Source: CAWCLK01 sp963796225 (GTDB lineage Bacteria; Actinomycetota; Nitriliruptoria; Nitriliruptorales; Nitriliruptoraceae). From it: a stretch of 64,000 nucleotides of DNA. Below, piece by piece: positions 1 through 9,302 of this stretch. The stretch covers positions 124,001 through 188,000 of the forward strand of contig CAWCLK010000006.1 of the NCBI GenBank assembly GCA_963796225.1. The letters run 5' to 3'. The notes under the pieces are model-generated. The model did no database searches. It was not told where the DNA came from and worked only from the letters and a program-made list of their open reading frames with translations. The translations under genes and the position numbers were made by a program. The number at the start of each line of letters is the position of its first letter. The stretch's first letter is position 1.

Positions 1-1
1 G

Positions 2-445
2 ATGGTCGACGTCGTCGAGACCGTGGAAGGCCTGGTCGAACGCGTCCGGCACCGGGACGAGGGCCTGGGGCGCGACCTGGTGGTCACCATCGAGGGTGCC
101 CCGCCACGCATGTTCGTCGACCCCGACAAGATCGAGCAGGTCTTCTCGAACCTGCTCGAGAACGCGCTCAAGTACGCGCCGGAAAGCCAGGTCCGCATCA
201 CCCTGACGCTCGAGAACGACCAGCTGCACGCCGTGGTGGCCGACGACGGCCCCGGCATCCCGGCCGACCAGACCCGTCGCATCTTCGAGAAGTTCGGTCG
301 TGGCCGGGACCAGCGCCGGTCCGGCACCGGCCTCGGCCTGTACATCACCCGCGGGCTCGTCAACGCCCACGGCGGTCGGGTGTGGTGCGACGAGGCCGAC
401 GGCACCGGCGCCACCTTCCACGTCACGCTGCCGCTGCCTGACTGA
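2..445 (+). CDS. Sensor histidine kinase, C-terminal ATPase part (5' truncated by window edge)
   Basis: This is the catalytic tail of a two-component sensor kinase that would phosphorylate a partner response regulator. Only the HATPase_c domain is inside the window. The N box is visible as NLLENALKYAP (about residue 50), the G1 box as DDGPGIP (about 81) and the G2 box as GTGLGLYI (about 108). The protein ends soon after the fold, with THVTLPLPD-like residues typical of the last strand. The reading frame is open to the left edge, so the first ATG at base 2 is probably internal, and the sensor and HisKA domains lie outside. It is co-directional with pheS, about 130 bases away. The signal and partner cannot be told from here. 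Confidence 0.9.
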   Translation: MVDVVETVEGLVERVRHRDEGLGRDLVVTIEGAPPRMFVDPDKIEQVFSNLLENALKYAPESQVRITLTLENDQLHAVVADDGPGIPADQTRRIFEKFGRGRDQRRSGTGLGLYITRGLVNAHGGRVWCDEADGTGATFHVTLPLPD

Positions 446-448
446 ACT

Positions 449-513
449 GGCCGGCGCGCGAGCCGACGCCCCGCGACAGCGGACGGTGGTGTAGCGGCTG
501 CGTCGCGCCGGCC
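449..513 (+). terminator. Inverted repeat between kinase gene and pheS, possible terminator
   Basis: A perfect 10-base inverted repeat (449-458 with 504-513, GGCCGGCGCG and its complement) lies just after the kinase stop codon. The loop is long, about 45 bases, and no T-tract follows. A weak or Rho-assisted terminator is possible; chance pairing in GC-rich DNA is equally possible. Nothing resembling a T-box leader is seen before pheS. Confidence 0.25.
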
Positions 514-577
514 GACGCCGACGCCGAGCCGCTCGGGGCCTCGGGTTACGCTGCCGGCCCCCGATGCGTGAGTGACC

Positions 578-1603
578 ATGTCCGACCTCGAGACCCTGCG
601 CGAGGACGCGCTCGCGGCCGTCGCCGCGGCGTCCGACGTCACCGAGCTCGAGGACGTCCGGGTGCGCTTCACGGGGCGCAAGTCCCCGCTGAACGCGATC
701 CAGCGCACCATGGGCCAGCTCGAGGCCGAGGAGCGCAAGCAGCTCGGCAAGCAGCTCAACGCCTTCAAGGACGACTTCGGCGACGCCTTCGACCGTCGCA
801 TGGCCACGCTGGAGGCGGCCGCGCTCGACGAACGGCTCGTCGCCGAGCGGATGGACCTGACCCTGCCGCCAGCGGTGGTGCCACCGGGGCGGCCGCACCT
901 GCTCACCCAGGTCGAGCAGGCCATCGTCGACGTGTTCGTCGGCCTCGGCTACCAGGTGGCCGAGGGCCCCGAGGTCGAGTCCACCGCGTACATGTTCGAC
1001 GCCATGAACATCCCGCCGGACCACCCCGCCCGGCAGGAGATGGACACGATCTACATCGAGGACGACGACCGCGACGAGTTCGGCCTGCCGACCATCGGGC
1101 TGCGGCCGCACACCTCGCCGGTGCAGGCCCGCGTGATGCGCGGGGACCCGCTTCCCATCGCCGTGGTGGTCCCCGGCCGGGTCTACCGGCAGGACACCGT
1201 CGACGCCACGCACTCGCCGGTGTTCACCCAGGTCGAGGGCCTGGTCGTGGGCGAGGGCATCACCATGGCCGACCTGCGCGGCACCCTGCTGGCCTTCGCC
1301 CGCGCGATGTTCGGCGAGGACCGCCAGATCCGCATGCGGCCGTCGATGTTCCCGTTCACCGAGCCGTCGGCCGAGGTCGACGTGTCCTGGGGCACGCTCG
1401 AGAACGGCAGCACCCGCTGGCTCGAGATCCTCGGCTCCGGCATGGTCGACCCGAACGTCCTGTCCTGGTGCGGCCTCGACCCCGACACCGTCAGCGGGTT
1501 CGCCTTCGGCATCGGCGTCGAACGGGTCGCCATGATCCGGCACGACGTCGCCGACATCCGCGAGTTCTTCGAGGGCGACCAGCGGTTCCTCAACCGCTTC
1601 TGA
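578..1603 (+). CDS. pheS: Phenylalanyl-tRNA synthetase alpha subunit
   Basis: Catalytic alpha subunit of the cytoplasmic alpha2-beta2 enzyme that charges tRNA-Phe with phenylalanine. The N-terminal coiled-coil region (residues 1-90) is followed by the class II core. Motif 2 appears around PHTSPVQARVM (about residue 175). The C-terminal motif 3 region reads GFAFGIGVERVAMIRHD, and the protein ends at FLNRF. At 341 residues it has the family's usual length. The ATG at 578 is chosen; a GTG at 572, two codons upstream, is also possible, and neither has a strong ribosome binding site. It is followed 43 bases later by pheT, as is usual for the pair. Confidence 0.97.
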   Translation: MSDLETLREDALAAVAAASDVTELEDVRVRFTGRKSPLNAIQRTMGQLEAEERKQLGKQLNAFKDDFGDAFDRRMATLEAAALDERLVAERMDLTLPPAVVPPGRPHLLTQVEQAIVDVFVGLGYQVAEGPEVESTAYMFDAMNIPPDHPARQEMDTIYIEDDDRDEFGLPTIGLRPHTSPVQARVMRGDPLPIAVVVPGRVYRQDTVDATHSPVFTQVEGLVVGEGITMADLRGTLLAFARAMFGEDRQIRMRPSMFPFTEPSAEVDVSWGTLENGSTRWLEILGSGMVDPNVLSWCGLDPDTVSGFAFGIGVERVAMIRHDVADIREFFEGDQRFLNRF

Positions 1604-1646
1604 CACCCCACCCGCCCATCGCCGCCACCGCAAGGAGCGCCGCCTC

Positions 1647-4137
1647 GTGAGGGTCCCGCTGTCCTGGCTCACCCAGTTCGTCGACGTGTCCATGGACCTC
1701 GACGAGTTCATCGAGTTCATCGGCCGCTCCGGGCTGGAGGTCGACGGGGTGCTGGCCCCGGGCTCCGGCACCCGCGACGTCGTGACCGCCCGCGTGCTGC
1801 ACCGCGAACCCCACCCCGACGCGGACAAGCTGCAGGTCGTGCGGGTCACCCACGGCGACGACGAGGTCGAGCTGGTCTGCGGCGCGTGGAACTTCGAGGT
1901 CGACGACGTCGTGGTCCACGCCCAGGTCGGCGGGGCGATCCCGGGGCTCGAGCTCAGCGCGCGCGAGATCCGGGGCGTCACGTCCAACGGCATGCTGGCC
2001 TCGGCCCGCGAGCTCGAGCTCGGCGACGACCACAGCGGCATCATGGTCCTGGACCCGTCCACGCCGCTGGGGGTCGACGTCCACGACCTGGTGCCGCTGG
2101 GGGAGCCGGTCATCGACATCGAGGTCATGGCCGACCGCGGCGACCACCTCTCGATCCTCGGGATCGCCCGTGAGGTCGCCGCCCTCACCGGCGCCGGACC
2201 GGTACGGCTGCCCGAGGTCGCCTCGCCGGTACCCGGGCGCGACGTGCCCGTGACCATCGAGGCCCTCGACGGGTGCACGCAGTTCGTGGCGTGGACGCTG
2301 CAGGACCTGCAGCTGCCCGACGCGTCGCCCTGGTGGGTACGGCAGCGCCTCGCCCAGTGCGGGGTCCGGTCCATCAGCCCGCTCGTCGACGTGACCAACC
2401 TGGTCATGCTCGAGCTCGGCCAGCCCATGCACGCCTACGACCTGGCCACCCTGGCCGGCCCCGAGCTGCGCGTGCGCTGGGCCCGCGAGGGCGAGGTCCT
2501 GACGACCCTGGACGACGTCGAGCGCCACCTGCATGCCGATGACCTGGTCGTCACGGACGCCGAGCGTGCGGTGGGCCTGGGCGGGGTCATGGGTGGTGCC
2601 GCGACCGAGGTCTCCGACGACACCACCTCGGTGGTGTTCGAGGCGGCGACGTGGGACCCGGCGACGATCCGCCGCACCTCGCGTCGGCTCCGCCTGGTCT
2701 CCGAGGCGTCCACCCGGTTCGAGCGGGGCGTCGACCCCGCCGGTGCCGAACGGGCCTGCGCCCGTGCGGTCCAGCTCGTCCAGGACATGGGCTCCGCGTC
2801 CGACCGCGGGGTCAGCCGCGACGGCAGCGCGGACGTGGCACGTCCCAGCGTCACGGTGTCGCCGAGCTGGGTCCGCGGGTTCCTCGGGCTGGACGACGAG
2901 CCGGACGCGCCGCGCCAGGCCCAGCTGCTGCGCGACCTCGGCTGCACCGTCGAGCAGGCCGACGACCAGCTGGCGGTCACCCCACCGTCGTGGCGCACCG
3001 ACATCGGCCGCCCCGCCGACGTCGCCGAGGAGGTCGCCCGCCTGCACGGCTACGACCGCATCCCGTCGACCCTGCCGCTGACCGGGGTCACCGGTGGCCT
3101 CACGCCCGCCCAGCGTGCCGATCGCGACGTCCGGGAGGCGGTGCGGGCCTTCGGCCTGCACGAGGCGATCACGCGGCCCTTCGTCGGGCCCGACCACCTC
3201 GACGGCGTCCACCCGGGCGGCGACCCCGTCGTGCTCGCCAACCCGCTGGCCAAGGACGCCTCGGCGATGCGCACGTCGCTGGTCGAGGGCCTGCTGCAGG
3301 TCGTACGGCACAACGTCGGCCAGGGCGCCCCGGGCGTCGCCGTGTTCGAGATGGGCCGGTTGTTCCGGGCGGCCGGGGGACCGCTCGACGGGCTGCTCGA
3401 CGCGCTGCTCGGGGGACTGGGCCACGAGTGGCGCTGGGCCACCCCGTCGGGGCGCGTGCTGCCGACCCAGCCACGCACGCTGGCGCTGGCCGTGCAGGGA
3501 CGCCGGGCGGGGCCCGGGTTCCTCGAGCGGGACGCGACGTGGGGCGTGACCGAGGCCCTCGCCGTGCTCGACGAGGTCGTCCGGCGGCTGGAGCCCACCC
3601 CCGGTGCCTGGCAGCTCCGGCGCCGCCCCGTCACGCGCGACGGCCTGCACCCGTACCGCTCGGCCGTGCTCGAGCTCGTCGGGCTCGGGGCCGACGGCGC
3701 GGCGCACGAGATCGGCGTCGTGGGCCAGCTCCACCCGACCGAGGCGGAGCGGCGCGACGTCCCCGAACCGGTCGTGGTCGCCGAGCTGCTGCTCGAGCCG
3801 ATGCTGCTCGACGTCGCGGCGGGGCGGGACCCGGTGACCGGACCGCGACTGGTGCGCCAGCCCGCCATGACCGTGGACGTGGCCGTGGTCGCCGACGACG
3901 AGGTCCCGTGGGCGGAGCTGGACACCGCGATCCGCCGCGCCGCCGGGGACCTGCTCGACACCCTGGCCGTCTTCGACGAGTACCGGGGCGAGCAGGTCGG
4001 CGAGGGGCGGCGATCGGTCGCGGCCCGGCTGCGACTGCAGGCCCCGGATCGCGCCCTGACCAGCGAGGACGAGGAGGCCGTGCTGGCCGCCGTCCGCCGC
4101 GAGGTCGAGGCCGCCGGCGCGCAGCTGCGCGGGCTAG
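1647..4137 (+). CDS. pheT: Phenylalanyl-tRNA synthetase beta subunit (one apparent +1 frameshift at the last codons)
   Basis: Non-catalytic beta subunit needed for tRNA binding and editing. It starts at GTG 1647 behind an AGGAG-type site. The N-terminal OB-fold tRNA-binding domain contains HPDADKLQV (about residue 55). The B3/B4 editing region, the B5 domain and a C-terminal FDX-ACB anticodon-binding domain (about 735-829) follow, for 829 residues in all. At the very end the expected QLRG-stop is missed: the run GGG at 4131-4133 carries one base too many, and the frame otherwise reads on through arfB and into argC. Dropping one G gives a TAG at 4135-4137, three bases before the next ATG. The extra base is best read as a sequence error. 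Confidence 0.95.
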
Positions 4138-4140
4138 ACC

Positions 4141-4566
4141 ATGGCCGACGACCTCCGCATCGACCGCCGCCACGTCATCCCGGCCAACGAGCTCGAGGAA
4201 CGCGCCTCGCGGTCGTCCGGCCCGGGCGGGCAGGGCGTCAACACCACGGACTCCGCCGTCGAGCTGCGCTGGCAGTTCGCCGACTCCGTGGCCCTGTCCG
4301 ACGCCGAGAAGGCCCGCGTGCGCGAGAACCTCGGGACGCGCATCACCGACGCGGGCGTGTTCATCGTGCGCTCGTCCGAGGAACGCAGCCAGCACCGCAA
4401 CCGGGCCGCGGCACGCGAACGGCTCGTGCAGATGGTCCGCACCGCCATGGTCCCGCCCAAGCGACGCAAGAAGACCCGCCCGTCGCGGGCGGCCAAGCGG
4501 CGCCGGCTCGAGGCCAAGCGCCATCGGGGCGAGATCAAGCGGTTGCGCAAGCCCCCCGAGACCTGA
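4141..4566 (+). CDS. arfB: ArfB-type alternative ribosome-rescue factor (peptidyl-tRNA hydrolase)
   Basis: Small class I release-factor homologue that hydrolyses peptidyl-tRNA on stalled ribosomes, independent of a stop codon. The catalytic GGQ lies in SSGPGGQGVNTTDSAV (about residues 20-36). The codon-recognition domain of true RF1/RF2 is absent, and a Lys/Arg-rich tail (PPKRRKKTRPSRAAKRRR, about 110-127) matches the tail that ArfB threads into the empty mRNA channel. The length of 141 residues fits the family. It starts three bases after the corrected pheT stop, so it is probably translated with pheST. Function in this organism is inferred from family features. Confidence 0.9.
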   Translation: MADDLRIDRRHVIPANELEERASRSSGPGGQGVNTTDSAVELRWQFADSVALSDAEKARVRENLGTRITDAGVFIVRSSEERSQHRNRAAARERLVQMVRTAMVPPKRRKKTRPSRAAKRRRLEAKRHRGEIKRLRKPPET

Positions 4567-4600
4567 TCGGACGGCTGACGGCGGGCACGTCCGCCGGACG

Positions 4601-4622
4601 TCTGCATAACGACTGCATGAAC
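4601..4622 (+). promoter_or_regulatory. Putative ARG box (ArgR operator) upstream of argC
   Basis: Two TGCAT half-sites, at 4603-4607 and 4614-4618, are spaced 11 bases start to start and embedded in an A/T-rich patch (TGCATAACGACTGCATGAA) that stands out from the surrounding GC-rich DNA. This is the layout reported for actinobacterial ARG boxes. It lies directly before the argC promoter, and argR is the sixth gene of the operon, so arginine-dependent feedback repression is likely. Confidence 0.7.
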
Positions 4623-4651
4623 TTGCGCGTGGGTGGTGTCTGCCCTAGGGT
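4623..4651 (+). promoter_or_regulatory. Promoter of the arg operon
   Basis: A -35-like TTGCGC (4623-4628) is followed by exactly 17 bases and a -10-like TAGGGT (4646-4651). The element sits immediately downstream of the ARG box and 46 bases before the TTG start of argC, so ArgR bound upstream could block RNA polymerase. Confidence 0.6.
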
Positions 4652-4674
4652 GCCGGGCTCGCGCAGACACCACC
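4632..4674 (+). repeat. Perfect 12-base inverted repeat spanning the argC promoter and start site
   Basis: GGTGGTGTCTGC at 4632-4643 is perfectly complementary to 4663-4674, with a 19-base gap. The left arm lies inside the -35/-10 spacer and the right arm in the predicted 5' untranslated region. It could be an operator for a second dimeric regulator, or a hairpin if transcription starts upstream. It is distinct from the ARG box. Confidence 0.6.
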
Positions 4675-4696
4675 AGCGCACGACACGGAGGACACG

Positions 4697-5755
4697 TTGG
4701 GACGGGCCGTCGGGATCGTCGGTGCCTCGGGCTACGGCGGGGTCGAGCTGGTGCGCCTGCTCGACTCCCACCCGGAGCTCGACGTGTCCGTGCTCGCCGC
4801 ACACTCGCAGGCGGGCGAACCCATCGCGTCACTGTTCCCCAACCTGGCCGGGACCCGCACCTTCGACGCGGTCGACGTCGACCAGCTGGTGGACCTCGAC
4901 CTGGTGTTCCTCGCCACGCCGCACGCGGCCTCGCTCGAGCTCGGGGCCGCGCTGCACGACGCCGGCACCCGCGTGGTCGACCTGTCGGGGGCCTTCCGTC
5001 TCGACGCGGACGGCTTCGCCACCTGGTACGGCGAGGACCACCCGCGCCCCGACCTGGCCCCCGCCCCCTTCGGCCTGACCGAGTGGTTCCGTGACGACGT
5101 GGTCGGGGCGACGCTGGTCGCCAACCCCGGGTGCTACGTCACCGCCGCCCTGCTGTCGCTGCTGCCGGTGGCGGGGCTGGTCCAGCCCGGCACGGTGGTG
5201 GTCGACGGCAAGTCCGGGACCTCCGGTGCGGGGCGCGGGGTCAAGGACACCCTGCACTTCGCCCACGTCCACGGCGACGTCACCGCCTACGCCGTCCCGG
5301 GCCACCGCCACACCGGCGAGATCGAGCTGTGGCTCTCGCACGTGCGCGGTGACGACGGCGGCCTCGCGCCCCGCCCCGGCTCCGGGGACCTCGGCGCGAT
5401 CCAGTTCACCCCGCACCTCATGCCGATGGCCCGGGGCCTGCTGACCACCGCGGTGGCCTCGCTGCGCGACGGCGTGGGCCCCGACGACGTCCAGGACGCC
5501 CTGCACGCCGCCTACGACGACGAACCCTTCGTCACCGTCCTGCCGCCCGGGACCACGCCCCACACCAAGGCCCTGCACGGCTCCAACGGCGTCCACGTCA
5601 TGGGCACCGTGGACCCGAGGACGGGGCGCCTGGTCGTGATCGCTGCCGAGGACAACCTCGGCAAGGGCGCCGCCGGCCAGGCGATCCAGAACGCCAACCT
5701 GCTGCTCGACCTGCCCGAGACCCTGGGCCTGACCGCCATCGGGACGTATCCGTGA
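4697..5755 (+). CDS. argC: N-acetyl-gamma-glutamyl-phosphate reductase
   Basis: Third step of arginine synthesis: NADPH-dependent reduction of N-acetylglutamyl phosphate to the semialdehyde. The N-terminal Rossmann motif is GIVGASGYGGVELVRLL (residues 6-22). The catalytic cysteine lies in ANPGCYVTA (about residue 145), and the histidine region is GHRHTGEIE. The 352-residue length is normal. The TTG at 4697 is used because a GGAGGA site (4687-4692) precedes it and the protein then begins directly at the nucleotide-binding fold. It is the first gene of the arg operon, just downstream of the ARG box and promoter. Confidence 0.95.
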   Translation: MGRAVGIVGASGYGGVELVRLLDSHPELDVSVLAAHSQAGEPIASLFPNLAGTRTFDAVDVDQLVDLDLVFLATPHAASLELGAALHDAGTRVVDLSGAFRLDADGFATWYGEDHPRPDLAPAPFGLTEWFRDDVVGATLVANPGCYVTAALLSLLPVAGLVQPGTVVVDGKSGTSGAGRGVKDTLHFAHVHGDVTAYAVPGHRHTGEIELWLSHVRGDDGGLAPRPGSGDLGAIQFTPHLMPMARGLLTTAVASLRDGVGPDDVQDALHAAYDDEPFVTVLPPGTTPHTKALHGSNGVHVMGTVDPRTGRLVVIAAEDNLGKGAAGQAIQNANLLLDLPETLGLTAIGTYP

Positions 5756-5774
5756 GCGGGGGAGCGAGGACAGT

Positions 5775-7016
5775 ATGAGTGGCCTCGTCCCGCAGGCCAC
5801 CTGGGGCCCGCCCGATCGCAGCACGCTCGTGCCGATCGAGGGCGGCGGTGTCACCGCCCCGCCGGGATTCCGCGCGGGGGCGACCGCCGCGGGCCTGAAG
5901 CCGTCCGGGAAGCCCGACGTCGCCGTCGTGGTGGCGGACCGGCTCTCCACCGCCGCGGTCTCGACCACGACCAACCGGGTGCGGGCCGCCTGCTGCGACG
6001 TCGCCGTGGAGCACGCCCGCAGTGGGCAGGCACGCGCCGTCGTCATCAACGCCGGCAACGCCAACGCCTGCGTGCCCGACGGCCGCGCCCACGCCGAGCA
6101 GACCTGCGACCGGGTCGCGGCGGGCCTCGGCGCGCAGGCGATCGACGTGATCCCCATGTCCACGGGCGTGATCGGCGTCCCGATGCCGATCGACCGGTTG
6201 CTCGCCGGGGTGCCGGCCGCCCTGGACGACGCCACGGGCGACACCGCCGGCGGCCAGCGGGCCGCGGAGGCGATCCTGACCACGGACCTGGTCGCCAAGC
6301 AGGTCGCCTACCACGTCATCGACGAGCACGGCCGGTGCACCATCGGGGCGATGGCGAAGGGCTCGGGCATGATCGAGCCGGCCATGGCGACCATGCTCGG
6401 GGTGGTGACGACCGACGCGCCGATCCCCGCCACCGTGCTGCGCACCATGCTCAAGCAGGCCGTGCGCCGCTCGTTCAACCGCGTGTCGGTGGACGCCTGC
6501 GGGTCGACCAACGACACCGTCGCCGTGCTGGCCTCCGGCGCGGCCACGCAGCCGCCCGGCCTGACGGCGCTGCAGCACGGGCTCGAGGCCGTCTGCGCCG
6601 ACCTCGCCGCGATGATCGTCCGCGACGGCGAGGGGGTCACCCGGGTCGCGCGCCTGACCGTCGGCGGGGCCACCACCGAGGACGACGCCGCCGGGCTGGC
6701 CCGGGCGATCGGCGCGTCGGCCCTGTTCCGGACGGCGCTGCACGGCGGCGACCCGAACTGGGGTCGCATCCTGGCGGCGATGGGGGCCAGCGACGTCGCC
6801 TTCGACCCCGCCCGGGTGAGCGTGACCTGTGGCGGCGTGACCGTGTGCCGGTTCGGCGTCGCCGCCTCCTTCGACCCGGGCCAGGCCGCCACCGCGATGG
6901 CCCGGCCGACGGTCGACATCACCGTGGACCTCGGCCAGGGCGACCACGCCGCGACCTTCCTCGTGGGCGACCTGTCCCGCGACTACGTGACCATCAACGC
7001 CGACTACACGACATGA
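5775..7016 (+). CDS. argJ: Glutamate N-acetyltransferase / amino-acid acetyltransferase (bifunctional ArgJ)
   Basis: ArgJ recycles the acetyl group from N-acetylornithine to glutamate, which makes a cyclic arginine pathway. The proenzyme self-cleaves before a threonine in the conserved PAMATMLG segment (about residue 205), seen here after AKGSGMIEP. Other family landmarks are STGVIGVP (about 135), STNDT (about 247) and DPNWGRI (about 330). The length is 413 residues. The stop codon overlaps the next start (ATGA), so argB is translationally coupled. Whether this copy keeps the acetyl-CoA-dependent synthase activity cannot be judged from sequence. Confidence 0.95.
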   Translation: MSGLVPQATWGPPDRSTLVPIEGGGVTAPPGFRAGATAAGLKPSGKPDVAVVVADRLSTAAVSTTTNRVRAACCDVAVEHARSGQARAVVINAGNANACVPDGRAHAEQTCDRVAAGLGAQAIDVIPMSTGVIGVPMPIDRLLAGVPAALDDATGDTAGGQRAAEAILTTDLVAKQVAYHVIDEHGRCTIGAMAKGSGMIEPAMATMLGVVTTDAPIPATVLRTMLKQAVRRSFNRVSVDACGSTNDTVAVLASGAATQPPGLTALQHGLEAVCADLAAMIVRDGEGVTRVARLTVGGATTEDDAAGLARAIGASALFRTALHGGDPNWGRILAAMGASDVAFDPARVSVTCGGVTVCRFGVAASFDPGQAATAMARPTVDITVDLGQGDHAATFLVGDLSRDYVTINADYTT

Positions 7017-8033
7017 CGATGTCCACCTCCGACGCCAACGACCAGCTCACCCCGCGTGAAGCCGCGGCCCAGGGCAAGGCCGCGGTCCTGCGCGAGGCCC
7101 TGCCGTGGATCACCCGCTTCCACGGCCAGACCGTCGTGATCAAGTACGGCGGCAACGCCATGGTCGACGAGCAGCTCAAGCGCTCCTTCGCCGCCGACGT
7201 GGCCCTGCTGCACTTCGTCGGCCTGCGCCCCATCGTGGTCCACGGCGGGGGCCCGCAGATCAGTGACCTCGCCGGGTCGCTCGGCATCGAGTCCACGTTC
7301 GTCGGGGGACTGCGCGTCACCGACGAGGCGATGATGGACGTCGTGCGCATGGCGCTGCTCGGCAAGGTCAACCCCGAGGTCGTCGGCCTGGTGCAGGCCG
7401 CCGGCGCCCCGGCCGTGGGCGTGGCCGGCACCGACGGCGGGCTCCTGCGGGTCCGTCCCGCGGTCGGGCCCGGCGGCGAGGACCTCGGCCGGGTCGGCGA
7501 GGTCGAGGCGGTCGACACGACCATCCTCATCGACCTGCTCGACGACGGCTTCCTGCCCGTCGTGGCCACGGTCGGCCGGGACGCCGACGGCAACGACCGC
7601 AACGTCAACGCCGACCTCGCGGCCGGGGCGATCGCCGCGGCGCTCGGCTCCAGCAAGCTCGTCTACCTCACCGACGTGCCCGGGTCTGTACCTCGACTTC
7701 GGCACGACCGCCGACGGCCGGCTGTCCGAGGACGCCTCGCTGATCTCGGAGCTGTCCACGGACCGGCTCGAGGAGATGCTGGCGTCCGGCGACCTGCACA
7801 CCGGCATGCTGCCCAAGGTCCGCTCGATCGTGGACGCGCTGCGGGACGGCGTCCCCCAGGCCCACATCCTCGATGGTCGCGTCCTGCACGCCGTGCTGAT
7901 CGAGATCTTCACCGACGAGGGCATCGGCACGATGGTCACCCCCGGCGGCGGCGGGGACGCGGGGATGACCCTCAAGCACGACGAGGGCGCGCCCGTGCCG
8001 CACGCCGCCACCACCCCGGAGGCACGCGCATGA
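7013..8033 (+). CDS. argB: Acetylglutamate kinase (one apparent +1 frameshift)
   Basis: Second step of the pathway: ATP-dependent phosphorylation of N-acetylglutamate, usually the arginine-inhibited step. The amino-acid kinase fold shows VIKYGGNAM (about residue 42), VVHGGGPQI (about 78), and NVNADLAAGAIAAAL (about 198). After YLTDVPG the frame breaks at a surplus T (7685). Skipping it yields LYLDFGTT and a normal C-terminus ending in a GGG-rich segment, 339 residues in all. Unrepaired, the frame would run straight into argD. The start at ATG 7013 overlaps the argJ stop; ATG 7019 is an alternative. The break is most simply a sequence error. Confidence 0.93.
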
Positions 8034-9274
8034 GCACCGACACCGACACGCTGGCGGACGCCGCCACGTCGCGGATGCAGGCGCGCGACGCGGCCCACGT
8101 GCTTCCCACCTACGGGCGCCGGGGCCTGGCCTTCGTCCGGGGCGAGGGGACCGCGCTGTTCGACCCGGCGGGGCGCCCGTACCTGGACTTCCTCACCGGC
8201 CTGGCGGTCACCAGCCTCGGCCACGCGCACCCGGCCGTGACGGCTGCCGTCACCGACCAGGTCGGCCGGCTGGTCCACACCTCCAACCTGTTCCTCACCG
8301 ACCCCATGCTGGGAACCGCCGAGCGCCTCGCCCGCATCACGGGCTGGGACGACGCCAAGGTCTTCTTCGCCCAGTGCGGCGCCACGGCCAACGAGGCCGC
8401 GCTGAAGCTGGCGCGGCGTCACGGCAAGGACCAGCACGACGACAAGGTCCGCGTGGTGACCCTGGAGGGATCGTTCCACGGGCGCACCATGGCGACGCTG
8501 GAGGCGACCGGCCAGACCGGCAAGCACGCCCGCTTCCTGCCGATGCCGGGCGTGGTGGACACCGTGCCCTTCGACGACGCCGAGGCCCTGCGGGACGCGG
8601 TCACCGACGAGCACTGCGCCGTGCTGCTCGAGGTGGTCCAGGGCGAGGGTGGGGTGCGCCCCGTCTCCACCGAGATGCTGCTCGCCGCCCGCGAGGCGTG
8701 CGACGCCCACGGGGCGCTGCTGCTGGTCGACGAGGTCCAGACCGGGATCGGCCGCACCGGTCCGTGGTTCGCGTTCCAGCACCCGGACTGCCCGGTGGAA
8801 CCCGACGTCATCACCGTCGCCAAGGCGCTGGCCAACGGCCTGCCCATCGGGGCGATGGTCGCCCACGGCGACGCCGCCCACGCCTTCCAGCCCGGCGACC
8901 ACGCCACCACCTTCGGCGGCAACCCCGTGACGTGCGCCGCGGCCAACGCCGTCATCGACACGATCACCGACGGTGACCTGCTGGCCGAGGCCGCCGCTCG
9001 GTCGTCGCAGCTGCAGGACGGGCTGGACCGACTGGTCGCGAGCCACGACGTGGTGACCGGCCACCGGGGCCGGGGGCTGCTCCTCGGCCTCGAGCTGGGC
9101 GCCCCGATCGCCGCCGACGTCGAGGCCGCGTGCGAGGACCGGTTCCTGATCGTCAACGCCGTCGGCAACGACGTCGTCCGGCTGGCCCCGCCGCTGACCG
9201 TCCGCCCCGACGAGGTCGACCTCGCCCTCGCGGCGCTGGACGACGCGCTCGCGGCCGTCACCGACCACGCCTGA
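8030..9274 (+). CDS. argD: Acetylornithine aminotransferase
   Basis: PLP-dependent class III aminotransferase converting N-acetylglutamate semialdehyde to N-acetylornithine, with glutamate as amino donor. The PLP lysine is in TVAKALANGLPIGAM (about residue 262). LLLVDEVQTGIGRTG (about 230) carries the aspartate that binds the pyridine nitrogen. GSFHGRTMATLEATG (about 147) is also typical. The length of 414 residues is normal. Its ATG overlaps the argB stop (ATGA). The same family can act on succinyl-diaminopimelate, but the operon context favours arginine. Confidence 0.95.
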   Translation: MSTDTDTLADAATSRMQARDAAHVLPTYGRRGLAFVRGEGTALFDPAGRPYLDFLTGLAVTSLGHAHPAVTAAVTDQVGRLVHTSNLFLTDPMLGTAERLARITGWDDAKVFFAQCGATANEAALKLARRHGKDQHDDKVRVVTLEGSFHGRTMATLEATGQTGKHARFLPMPGVVDTVPFDDAEALRDAVTDEHCAVLLEVVQGEGGVRPVSTEMLLAAREACDAHGALLLVDEVQTGIGRTGPWFAFQHPDCPVEPDVITVAKALANGLPIGAMVAHGDAAHAFQPGDHATTFGGNPVTCAAANAVIDTITDGDLLAEAAARSSQLQDGLDRLVASHDVVTGHRGRGLLLGLELGAPIAADVEAACEDRFLIVNAVGNDVVRLAPPLTVRPDEVDLALAALDDALAAVTDHA

Positions 9275-9302
9275 CCCTCCCGACCCCCCGGAGGATTCGC
9301 TG

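Noticed and set aside
446..577. T-box riboswitch before pheS
   Set aside because: No T-box sequence, specifier loop or terminator/antiterminator pair is visible, and the gap is too short.
1647..5078. An apparent PheT-ArfB-ArgC read-through protein
   Set aside because: After the last PheT domain the frame reads arfB and argC out of phase; one extra G at the pheT end explains it.
7013..9274. An apparent ArgB-ArgD fusion
   Set aside because: The argB C-terminus is fully present in the +1 frame and overlaps argD by ATGA; the in-frame link is a by-product of the surplus T at 7685.
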